Shown one piece after another: positions 1 to 5,909 of a stretch of DNA of 8,983 nt. Made by a program: the position numbers and the translations under genes. Numbering within the stretch: position 1 is the stretch's first letter; every line of letters starts with the position of its first letter. The stretch is from an uncultured Eubacteriales bacterium (GTDB taxonomy: Bacteria; Bacillota; Clostridia; Oscillospirales; Oscillospiraceae). The stretch lies in contig CABVBV010000087.1 in NCBI GenBank assembly GCA_902496595.1, positions 1-8,983 of the forward strand, in the 5' to 3' direction. The notes under the pieces were generated by a model, which did not search any database, was not told the origin of the DNA, and saw nothing but the letters and a program-made list of their open reading frames with translations.

Positions 1-55
1 GAGCACCTGCCTTTTAAGCAGGGTGTCCGGGGTTCGAATCCCCGCTGGGTCACCA
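1..55 (+). tRNA. tRNA-Lys (anticodon TTT), 5' end missing
   Basis: This is the 3' part of a tRNA gene; the window edge cuts off the acceptor 5' strand and most of the D arm. The anticodon stem CCTGC/GCAGG (6-10 and 18-22) encloses the loop CTTTTAA, which places TTT at 13-15 and gives lysine. The T arm follows as CGGGG-TTCGAAT-CCCCG, then the acceptor 3' strand CTGGGTC, discriminator A and an encoded CCA ending at 55. A hairpin terminator begins seven bases later. Confidence 0.93.
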
Positions 56-61
56 AAATAG

Positions 62-101
62 GCAAAACCTGCGTATAACCTTAGTTATACGCAGGTTTTG
101 C
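62..101. terminator. Bidirectional hairpin terminator between tRNA-Lys and the ybaK-like gene
   Basis: Positions 62-79 pair perfectly with 84-101 (18 bp) around the four-base loop CTTA. The stem has a GC core (CCTGCG/CGCAGG) flanked by AAAA on the left and TTTT on the right, so either strand would give a hairpin ending in a short U run. It lies between the 3' end of the tRNA and the stop codon of the convergent leftward gene at 105, and can serve both. Confidence 0.85.
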
Positions 102-104
102 TAT

Positions 105-578
105 TCACTCGGGCAGCTTGCAGACGTCTATCCACTCGAGGGCGTTGGAGTACTTCCACAGCTCGTCCATGTTCAGCTCTATGGCGCTCGCGCCGCTGCC
201 CACTGCGGGGTAGACCGTCTCGAAGCGCTTCAGGCTCTCGTCCAGGTATACGTCCACCCCATCGTTTATGCCGAAGGGGCACACGCCGCCCACCGGGTGG
301 CCCACAAGCTCCAGCACCTCTTCCGCGGTCAGCATCTTGGCCTTGAAGTGGAACTTATCTTTGAACTTGTGGTTATCTATCCGGGCGTCTCCGGCGGCAA
401 GGATGAGCATCGCGCCCCCGTCGGGCTTCTTGAACGACAGGGTCTTGGCTATCCTCGCGCCCTCTACGCCCAGCGCCTTGGCGGCAAGCTCCACCGTAGC
501 TGACGACACCGTGAACTCTATGACGCGATCCTCCATACCGAACTGTCTGAAGTATGCGCGTCCCCTCTCAATGGACAT
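105..578 (-). CDS. YbaK/EbsC-family aminoacyl-tRNA deacylase
   Basis: The 157-residue product belongs to the YbaK/ProX editing-domain family: freestanding cytoplasmic enzymes that hydrolyse mischarged tRNA, classically Cys-tRNA(Pro). Visible family features are the conserved lysine in the AKTL segment (K45), the GHPVGGVCPFG loop (93-103) and GSGASAIELN (128-137), with the whole length taken up by the single domain, as usual. The ATG at 578 follows a purine-rich GAGAGG about ten bases upstream. It starts 23 bases after the stop of the DHHW gene and is the last gene before the hairpin at 62-101, so it is probably the third gene of the MBOAT operon; no separate promoter was seen. The family assignment is secure. 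The exact tRNA substrate (Cys-tRNA(Pro), Ala-tRNA(Pro) or another) cannot be read from the sequence. Confidence 0.9.
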   Translation of the reverse strand: MSIERGRAYFRQFGMEDRVIEFTVSSATVELAAKALGVEGARIAKTLSFKKPDGGAMLILAAGDARIDNHKFKDKFHFKAKMLTAEEVLELVGHPVGGVCPFGINDGVDVYLDESLKRFETVYPAVGSGASAIELNMDELWKYSNALEWIDVCKLPE

Positions 579-601
579 CTCTTTCTTGCCTCTCTTTCAG
601 A

Positions 602-2023
602 TTATTTGCAGAGCCATTCCAGCAGATCCAGCGTGCCCTCGCCCTGGGCCATGGCCAGGCTCTCGGTGAGCAGCACATCGTCAATGTCGTAATACTGCAC
701 GAAGTAGCTCAGCGTCATCGCGTTATATTTCCTGTAATCTATGACGTAGACATTATGGTAATGCTGGCTCAGGTATGGGGCGAAGGGGTTGCCGAAGGAG
801 TCTTTTATAACCACGCAGTTCGGCCCGTCCGGGAGGTCATTGTTGGTGATAGTGACCAGCGGATGGTCGCCGCCCAGGAAGGTCATATACTTCGAGTAGA
901 TGCTCGACTTTGACATATCCGTCAGAACCGGCCACTCGAAGGAACTGCCGTTATCCTTTGTTATCATCATGGTGATATCGCCCGGCGGGTCGTAAGCGAG
1001 GACGTTATCCTCCCGCAGCTTAGAGCTCTGAGCACAGTTCCCGTAGAAGGAGCCCAGGAAGGGGCCCATGTCGAGCTCCTCAAAATCCTCGAGCGGCACG
1101 GGTTCAAAACCCGCTACCTTACAGAACTGCTCATAGGAGTAATATGCCGCGAGCGCCGTCCAGTGGTGGTCGGTACGGAAGTAGAGGTACTCGTCGTTGT
1201 GCTCTATGAGCGTATTGAACACGTTCACGGCCTCAACGTTGTCGTTCACCTGAGAGAAGATATAGCTTATCGTCTGGCCCTGGTCGGTACACTTGAGCAG
1301 CTCCATATAGTCCGAGGAGACGACTATGCCGACACTGGTAGGGATAAGGATATCGTAGAGTTTGGCTCCGTACTGCTCCAGCATATCCGCGCAGGAGTTC
1401 ACGAGCTTAATATGCCTGTCCGAGCCGTACTGCGAGAAGCCGTAGTACGCGAAGGCCGCGTCGCCTATCTGGAGCACGTTGCCGTAGATGACCTCGGTCT
1501 CGTCGTCGACCTCGAGGCCGCCCCAGTGCTCGACGGATTCCTCGGGCGGCGAGGTCAGCACGACCTCGGGCGTCGGAGGCGGGGTGGGCGTCGGAGTGGG
1601 CTCGGGCGTTGGCGTCGGCTCCGGCGTGGCCGTCGGGGATGTATCGGGCGCGTCGCTCTCCACGGGCGGCAGCTCGTCCGCTTCGCCCAGGTCGCCGTAG
1701 ATCACCACGTCGTTTATCCCGTGCAGCTCGCCCAGCCGGGTGGATACCGAGAGCCAATAGTCCCTGAACGGGAAGGTATCCGAGAACCAGAGCCCGATCT
1801 GGTCGAAGTAGTCTCCTGACAGCAGCGATTCCGCAGAGAACTCCGGGAACTCCGTCAGTTTGCGCTTCTCGCTTGCCGACTCTGTGGGTCTGAGCGGTAT
1901 GATAAACGCGACCACCGTCAGGGTAAAGAGCACGGCGAAAAACGGGAACGCTATTCTGGAGCGCCTGCGTTTTCGCTCCCGCTGTTTGGCCTTTTCAGAT
2001 TTATACTTTCCGCTGTCGTTCAT
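602..2023 (-). CDS. DHHW-family membrane-anchored protein (AlgJ/AlgX-like, partner of MBOAT acyltransferase)
   Basis: The 473-residue product has a very basic cytoplasmic N-terminus (about 1-23, rich in K and R) and one membrane helix (about 24-44), so the rest should be extracytoplasmic. A Pro/Thr-rich low-complexity stretch (about 130-152) sits between an N-terminal segment and the main domain. The main domain carries the signature RTDHHWT (D285, H286, H287, W288) and, near the C-terminus, IKDSFGNPF with S409. In AlgX/AlgJ proteins an Asp-His pair and a Ser of this kind form the SGNH-like acetyltransferase site, so these residues are the likely catalytic ones (inference). An ATG at 2029 opens the frame six bases earlier, but GAGG lies only one base from it and seven from the ATG at 2023; the latter is chosen. 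Its start lies just downstream of the MBOAT stop. Together they would transfer acyl groups to an unidentified exopolysaccharide or wall polymer. Confidence 0.86.
   Translation of the reverse strand: MNDSGKYKSEKAKQRERKRRRSRIAFPFFAVLFTLTVVAFIIPLRPTESASEKRKLTEFPEFSAESLLSGDYFDQIGLWFSDTFPFRDYWLSVSTRLGELHGINDVVIYGDLGEADELPPVESDAPDTSPTATPEPTPTPEPTPTPTPPPTPEVVLTSPPEESVEHWGGLEVDDETEVIYGNVLQIGDAAFAYYGFSQYGSDRHIKLVNSCADMLEQYGAKLYDILIPTSVGIVVSSDYMELLKCTDQGQTISYIFSQVNDNVEAVNVFNTLIEHNDEYLYFRTDHHWTALAAYYSYEQFCKVAGFEPVPLEDFEELDMGPFLGSFYGNCAQSSKLREDNVLAYDPPGDITMMITKDNGSSFEWPVLTDMSKSSIYSKYMTFLGGDHPLVTITNNDLPDGPNCVVIKDSFGNPFAPYLSQHYHNVYVIDYRKYNAMTLSYFVQYYDIDDVLLTESLAMAQGEGTLDLLEWLCK
1568..1636 (-). repeat. Pro/Thr-rich low-complexity linker inside the DHHW protein
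   Basis: This stretch encodes roughly residues 130-152, dominated by PTP and PEPTP units, with acidic, Ser/Pro-rich sequence on both sides. At DNA level it is an imperfect tandem array of GGCGTCGG-like units on the plus strand. Such segments usually act as flexible, extended linkers in surface proteins of Gram-positive bacteria. Its repeat nature suggests that its length can vary between strains (inference). Confidence 0.8.
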
Positions 2024-2032
2024 TAGCATACC

Positions 2033-3490
2033 TCAGAACTGGAAGTAGATAAACGGATTGTAGCTGTCTCCTACCAGCGAGGCGGTCGAGAGCAGCAGCA
2101 TGATTATTGGGAAAACGATGTAGCCCATGAGGTTCCTGAACTTTTCCCCGGAAACGCTGCGGCAGAGTTTTCGCTCCGCGCCCTTTGCAATGGACTTCAC
2201 CAGCGGGGTACAGGCGACGGCGGAGACAATAAGCAAAAACAGGTTGTTCTTCAGCAGCGTCAGGCTGAAGAAGTCCGAGGCCGCGTTGCCGTTTGCCGTG
2301 AAGAGCCCCAAAAACACCGTCCAGCCCAGGCGCACGTCCGTGAAGTGGAAGAGTATCCAGCCGGCGAAGACCACGAACAGCAGGTATATGTGCGGCAGGA
2401 CATGGAGCCTGTCAAAGAGCTTTTTGAGGAACAGGCGCTCGATGACGATAAACACGAAGAAGTAGAGGCCCCAGAGCACGAAGTTCCAGTTCGCGCCGTG
2501 CCAGAGCCCCGTGAGCGCCCAGACGACGAACAGGTTGAAGATCGAACGCGCCTTTGAGCACTGTCTTCCGCCCAGAGGGATATACACGTAGTCCCTGAAA
2601 AACGTGCCGAGCGAGATGTGCCAGCGCCGCCAGAACTCCGTGATGGTTTTGGACACATACGGATAATCGAAGTTCTCGAGGTAGTGCAGTCCGAGCATCC
2701 GGCCCATGCCTATGGCCATATCGGAGTAGGCGGAGAAATCCAGGTATATCTGGAGCATGAAGGCGGCGACGCCCACCCAGGCTCCGAGGGCCGAGAGGTT
2801 CGAGAGCGTGTGCAGGTTCTCGGTGAAGAGAGCCGCGTCCGAGGCCTTGTCGGTGGCCAGCAGCAGCTGGTCGGCCAGGGCGCCGCAGGGATTGGCGAGC
2901 AGCGTCTTCTTCGCCAGGCCCACGGTGAACCTGGATATGCCCGGGAGCAGGTCTTTCCCGTCGCGTTCCACAAACAGCTCATGCGCTATCGTCTTATATC
3001 TGACTATGGGCCCCGCCACGCACTGGTGGAAGAGCGCGGCGTAGAGCAGGACGTTCAGGTAGTTCGGCTGCGCCTCGGCGTCGCCCCGGTACACGTCCAC
3101 GACGTAGGTGAGCAGCTGGAAGGTGTAAAACGAGATGCCTATGGGCAGGGCGATGTCGGCTATGAAGCCCGGCACCTCGCCGAAAATCGAGCAGACGAGG
3201 CCGGAATACTTGAAAAAGCCGATGAGCAGGATATCTATCGTGCAGGAGACGGCTACCCAGAGTTTTTTCTTCTTCCGGCTCCCGGCCTTCTCCACCCTAA
3301 GCGCGCAGAACCAGGAGCTGAGCGCCATGAACATGAGCAGCAGCACATACTTCGGCTCGCCCCAGGCATAGAAGACGAGCGAAAACACGAGCAGCGACAT
3401 ATTTTTTGCCTCTCTGCTCCGGCACAACACGTAAACCAAAAGCGAGAGGGGCAAGAAAGCGTATAAGAATATGAGGCTAGAAAATACCAT
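2033..3490 (-). CDS. MBOAT-family membrane O-acyltransferase (AlgI/DltB-like)
   Basis: The 485-residue product is strongly hydrophobic, with many membrane segments along its length, and matches the AlgI-type MBOAT family, which accepts an acyl group in the cytoplasm and passes it across the membrane for polysaccharide O-acylation. Seen in the sequence are PIGISFYTFQLLTY (116-129), FWRRWHISLGTFFRDY (286-301, with H291) and TGLWHGANWNFVLWG (327-341), where H331 corresponds to the catalytic histidine of the family. Length is typical. An upstream in-frame ATG at 3508 has no ribosome binding site and would leave only about 11 bases of leader; the ATG at 3490 gives the family's usual MVFSSLIFLY start and follows GGTGAAGAGG, though at short spacing. 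It is the first gene after the promoter at 3526-3554, and nine bases separate its stop from the DHHW start. The acyl group and target are unknown; DltB is unlikely, since no dltA/C/D genes are nearby. Confidence 0.92.
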   Translation of the reverse strand: MVFSSLIFLYAFLPLSLLVYVLCRSREAKNMSLLVFSLVFYAWGEPKYVLLLMFMALSSWFCALRVEKAGSRKKKKLWVAVSCTIDILLIGFFKYSGLVCSIFGEVPGFIADIALPIGISFYTFQLLTYVVDVYRGDAEAQPNYLNVLLYAALFHQCVAGPIVRYKTIAHELFVERDGKDLLPGISRFTVGLAKKTLLANPCGALADQLLLATDKASDAALFTENLHTLSNLSALGAWVGVAAFMLQIYLDFSAYSDMAIGMGRMLGLHYLENFDYPYVSKTITEFWRRWHISLGTFFRDYVYIPLGGRQCSKARSIFNLFVVWALTGLWHGANWNFVLWGLYFFVFIVIERLFLKKLFDRLHVLPHIYLLFVVFAGWILFHFTDVRLGWTVFLGLFTANGNAASDFFSLTLLKNNLFLLIVSAVACTPLVKSIAKGAERKLCRSVSGEKFRNLMGYIVFPIIMLLLSTASLVGDSYNPFIYFQF

Positions 3491-3525
3491 GTCCTCTTCA
3501 CCATACAAATTATTTACGTTGAAGC

Positions 3526-3554
3526 ATTATATACCAACCCAGTCTCTCACGCAA
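3526..3554 (-). promoter_or_regulatory. Sigma-A-type promoter of the MBOAT-DHHW-ybaK operon
   Basis: Read on the minus strand, TTGCGT (3554-3549) is followed after exactly 17 bases by a perfect TATAAT (3531-3526). Transcription would start near 3519, about 29 bases before the chosen MBOAT start codon at 3490. Confidence 0.8.
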
Positions 3555-3579
3555 GGGCATTTTCCGCGCAAAAATGCCC
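3555..3579. repeat. 9-bp inverted repeat overlapping the adjacent terminator
   Basis: GGGCATTTT (3555-3563) pairs perfectly with AAAATGCCC (3571-3579) around a seven-base loop. The right arm shares 3576-3579 with the stem of the neighbouring terminator, so the two hairpins cannot both form fully in one RNA. It touches the -35 box of the MBOAT promoter. It may be a back-up terminator or chance; no function is proven. Confidence 0.55.
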
Positions 3580-3607
3580 GCGGCGCTGATATTCATGCGC
3601 CGCGGGC
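3570..3607 (-). terminator. Rho-independent terminator of the TIM-barrel-like gene
   Basis: On the minus strand an 11-bp GC-rich stem (3597-3607 paired with 3576-3586, all GC) closes a ten-base loop and is directly followed by ATTTTT (3575-3570). It lies 18 bases after the stop codon at 3625 and just before the MBOAT promoter, separating the two leftward transcription units. Confidence 0.85.
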
Positions 3608-3624
3608 CGGTTATGGCTTGCGGT

Positions 3625-4293
3625 TCATCTCTCCCGGTAGTCCCACATCATTCTGGAAAACAGCTCTTTTGTTGTAGGCGGCGTATAGCTGATCGCGTTG
3701 GCCCCGGCTTTTACGGTCTCGGTTATCGACTCGGCGGTCGGGCCTCCGGTGGCGATGATCGGCACGTCCGGGAATTTTTCCCGTATCTTCCGGACTACCT
3801 CCGGCGTCCTGGCTGCGGCAGAGACATTGAGTATCGACGCGCCCGCAGCCAGCCTGGCTTCTATATCCGTATGCTCGCTGAGTATGGTGACGACGAGCGG
3901 GATGTCGATATAATTGCATATCCGCTCGATATCCAGATTGCCCATGGGAGCATTCACGACTACCGCCATGGCGCCCTGTGCTTCAGCGTCCCAGGCCAGC
4001 TGGGTAGTCCTTATCCCCTGAGTCGTCCCGCCTCCAACTCCGCAGAACACCGGCAGCGACGAGTATCTCAGAATGGCGTCCGATATGGTGGGCTGCGGGG
4101 TGAAAGGGTACACCGCCAGCACCGCATCCGCCGAGCAATTGCGGATTATCGCTATGTCCGTTGTGAATACCAGCGTCTTGATACGCTTGCCGTTTATCAC
4201 TATTCCGCTCACGCCTCTGGCTTCGTTCGGTACCTCCAGTATGTGGTGCCTCAGTTTGCTGCTGATGTGCGGGATGGTTTTTTTCTGCTCCAT
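3625..4293 (-). CDS. Conserved TIM-barrel-like protein of unknown function (often labelled 'hydrolase')
   Basis: The 222-residue product resembles a conserved Clostridia family that databases usually name only 'hydrolase'; I recall no characterised member. The sequence alternates beta-strand-like segments with glycine loops: VFCGVGGGTTQG (82-93), AMAVVVNAP (108-116), IPLVVTILSEH (131-141), AGASILNVSAAA (150-161) and IIATGGPTAESI (179-190), ending in AGANAISYTPP (196-206). The late GG loop followed by a helix and an AGA segment is the kind of phosphate-binding region seen in aldolase-type TIM barrels such as KDPG aldolase-like and ThiE/NanE-like proteins, so a phosphorylated ligand is plausible (inference). 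No signal peptide is seen. The ATG at 4293 has an excellent AAGGAGG seven bases upstream. It is monocistronic, between its own extended -10 promoter and the terminator at 3570-3607, and divergent from pncB. Reaction unknown. Confidence 0.85.
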   Translation of the reverse strand: MEQKKTIPHISSKLRHHILEVPNEARGVSGIVINGKRIKTLVFTTDIAIIRNCSADAVLAVYPFTPQPTISDAILRYSSLPVFCGVGGGTTQGIRTTQLAWDAEAQGAMAVVVNAPMGNLDIERICNYIDIPLVVTILSEHTDIEARLAAGASILNVSAAARTPEVVRKIREKFPDVPIIATGGPTAESITETVKAGANAISYTPPTTKELFSRMMWDYRER

Positions 4294-4330
4294 CTCGTAT
4301 CCTCCTTGGCAGATCTGATGTCTGTGTGGG

Positions 4331-4339
4331 AGTATAACA
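4331..4339 (-). promoter_or_regulatory. Extended -10 promoter of the TIM-barrel-like gene
   Basis: The minus strand reads TGTTATACT (4339-4331), an extended -10 element (TGn plus TATACT). No good -35 hexamer lies 16-18 bases upstream, which fits a promoter that depends on the TG motif or on an activator. Transcription would start near 4324, about 30 bases before the start codon at 4293. Confidence 0.6.
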
Positions 4340-4354
4340 CAATTTTGTTAAAAA

Positions 4355-4372
4355 ATCTTGTACTTGCAAGAT
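4355..4372. repeat. 18-bp interrupted palindrome in the divergent promoter region
   Basis: ATCTTG (4355-4360) and CAAGAT (4367-4372) are perfect inverted arms around TACTTG. The site covers the -35 position of the leftward promoter at 4331-4339 and is 26 bases upstream of the pncB -35. It could be an operator for an unidentified regulator; it does not match the palindrome at 4431-4446. Confidence 0.45.
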
Positions 4373-4397
4373 AAAAATATAACTATTGCCAGGGTGA

Positions 4398-4426
4398 TTG
4401 AAAAGAGGGCGGGTTTGGCATATAAT
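4398..4426 (+). promoter_or_regulatory. Sigma-A-type promoter of pncB-niaR
   Basis: TTGAAA (4398-4403) and a perfect TATAAT (4421-4426) are separated by 17 bases. Transcription would start near 4432-4433, inside the palindrome at 4431-4446. Confidence 0.85.
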
Positions 4427-4430
4427 CGTT

Positions 4431-4446
4431 AGGTGTAAAGACACCT
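4431..4446. promoter_or_regulatory. Predicted NiaR operator (niacin-responsive)
   Basis: AGGTGT (4431-4436) and ACACCT (4441-4446) form a perfect 6-bp inverted repeat around AAAG. It lies four bases downstream of the -10 box and covers the expected transcription start, an ideal place for a repressor. As I recall, NiaR sites in Firmicutes contain GTGTC/GACAC-type arms, which fits, and the regulator itself is the second gene of this operon. The palindrome and its position are seen; NiaR as the binder is inferred. Confidence 0.72.
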
Positions 4447-4460
4447 TTGGAGGTAATAGA

Positions 4461-5909
4461 ATGGAGAAATACGGCGGCCTCAATTACACCATGCTCTGCG
4501 ACTTCTACGAGCTAACGATGGGCAACGGATACTTTGAAGCGGGGCTGGGCGACAAGATAACCTACTTCGACCTGTTTTACAGGACGGTGCCGGACGGAGG
4601 CGGCTTCGCCATTGCCGCAGGTCTGGAACAGGCCGTGGACTATATCAAAAATCTGCATTTTTCCGATGAGGACATTGCCTATCTGCGCGGCAGGGGTATG
4701 TTCCCGGAGCAGTTTCTGGACTATCTGAAGAATTTCCGGTTCACCGGCGACGTCTGGGCCATGCCCGAGGGTACGCCGGTATTTCCTCGGGAACCCATCA
4801 TGATAATCCGAGCCCCGGCGATACAGGCGCAGCTGCTTGAGACATTTCTGCTGCTTACAATCAACCACCAGAGCCTCATTGCCACGAAGGCGAACCGCAT
4901 CGTCCGTGCAGCCGACGGAAGGGTCGTGCTGGAGTTCGGCTCCAGGCGGGCTCAGGGCCCGGACGCGGCCATACTCGGCGCCAGGGCGGCCTACATCGGC
5001 GGCTGCGCGGGCACGGCCTGCGTGCTCTCAGACCAGATCTACGGCGTCACAGCAGGCGGTACCATGGCCCACGCCTGGGTGCAGATGTTCCCCACCCAGC
5101 TCGACGCTTTCAGAGCCTACTGCAAGGCCTACCCCCAGAACGCCGTCCTGCTTGTGGACACCTACGACACGCTCAGGAGCGGAGTTCCGGACGCGATACG
5201 GGCTTTCAACGAGGTGCTCAAACCGATGGGCATCAAAAAATGCGGGATAAGGCTCGATTCAGGCGATATGGCCTATCTGACGAAGTGCGCGAGAAAGATG
5301 CTGGACGACGCCGGCTGGACGGAATGCAAGATCACCTGCTCAAATTCACTGGACGAGCATCTCATCAAGGGCCTGCTGCATCAGGGTGCGTGCATTGACT
5401 CCTTCGGCGTGGGCGAAAGGCTCATCACGAGCCGGTCTTCTCCGGTGTTCGACGGAGTATACAAGCTGGCGGCCGTGGAAGAACCGGACGGTTCCATCGT
5501 GCCGAAGATCAAGATAAGCGAGAACATCGGCAAGATTACAAACCCGCATTTCAAAAAAGTCTACCGCTTCTACGGCCGGGACACGGGCATGGCCGAGGCG
5601 GACTACATCTGCGTTTACAACGAGACGGTTGACGACACGAAAGATCTCGTTATCCGAGACCCGGAGGCGACCTGGAAGCAGAAGACTATGACAAACTACA
5701 AGGCCCGGGAGCTGCTGGTGCCGATATTCAAAAGCGGCGAGCTGGTATACGAGCTGCCCAAGCTGCCGGAAATACAGGAATACTGCCGGAAGGAGATCGC
5801 CACGCTGTGGCCGGAGGTAAGGCGCTTCGAGTATCCTCACAACTACTACGTCGACCTTTCCGACGAGCTGCTGGCGATCAAGACCGGACTGCTCAACGCC
5901 AGAAGATGA
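4461..5909 (+). CDS. pncB: Nicotinate phosphoribosyltransferase (NAPRTase)
   Basis: This 482-residue cytoplasmic enzyme joins nicotinate to PRPP, with ATP hydrolysis, to give nicotinate mononucleotide (EC 6.3.4.21), the entry step of niacin salvage to NAD. Family segments seen in order are DFYELTMGNGYF (14-25), the FYRTVPDGGGFAIAAGLE segment (39-56), EFGSRRAQGPDAA (158-170), GGTMAHAWVQMF (199-210), LLVDTYDTLRSGVPDAI (230-246), GIRLDSGDM (262-270) and DSFGVGERLITS (313-324). H204 is the likely phosphorylated histidine that couples ATP hydrolysis to the reaction. Length fits the long Firmicutes form. The frame is open from 4398, but the promoter lies there; the ATG at 4461 has GGAGG seven bases upstream and gives the expected MEKYGGLNYTML start. 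Its last codons overlap niaR by ATGA, and the palindrome at 4431-4446 predicts repression by NiaR. Confidence 0.95.
   Translation: MEKYGGLNYTMLCDFYELTMGNGYFEAGLGDKITYFDLFYRTVPDGGGFAIAAGLEQAVDYIKNLHFSDEDIAYLRGRGMFPEQFLDYLKNFRFTGDVWAMPEGTPVFPREPIMIIRAPAIQAQLLETFLLLTINHQSLIATKANRIVRAADGRVVLEFGSRRAQGPDAAILGARAAYIGGCAGTACVLSDQIYGVTAGGTMAHAWVQMFPTQLDAFRAYCKAYPQNAVLLVDTYDTLRSGVPDAIRAFNEVLKPMGIKKCGIRLDSGDMAYLTKCARKMLDDAGWTECKITCSNSLDEHLIKGLLHQGACIDSFGVGERLITSRSSPVFDGVYKLAAVEEPDGSIVPKIKISENIGKITNPHFKKVYRFYGRDTGMAEADYICVYNETVDDTKDLVIRDPEATWKQKTMTNYKARELLVPIFKSGELVYELPKLPEIQEYCRKEIATLWPEVRRFEYPHNYYVDLSDELLAIKTGLLNARR

Noticed and set aside
177..183. Walker A-type ATP site in the DUF1846 protein (residue numbers: PGPGSGK)
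   Set aside because: The glycine spacing and the Met after Lys do not fit GxxxxGK[ST]; kept only as a possible ligand loop.
1568..1636. Array of short GGCGTCGG-like units as a CRISPR or intergenic repeat
   Set aside because: The units are imperfect, in frame and encode the PTP linker of the DHHW protein; there are no spacers.
1163..1819. 218-codon plus-strand open frame opposite the DHHW gene
   Set aside because: Its Gly/Arg-rich and Val-rich composition is the reverse reading of the Pro/Thr linker and of the DHHW domain; no independent coding signal.
2618..3466. 282-codon plus-strand open frame inside the MBOAT gene
   Set aside because: Antisense shadow of a well-recognised membrane protein; the product has no membrane segments, motif or ribosome binding site.
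4398..4460. Longer N-terminus for pncB
   Set aside because: The -35, -10 and palindrome lie in this stretch, and the ATG at 4461 has GGAGG at ideal spacing.
5807..5905. Longer N-terminus for niaR
   Set aside because: It would overlap pncB by about 100 bases and adds an Arg-rich segment foreign to the family; the ATGA overlap start fits the family length.
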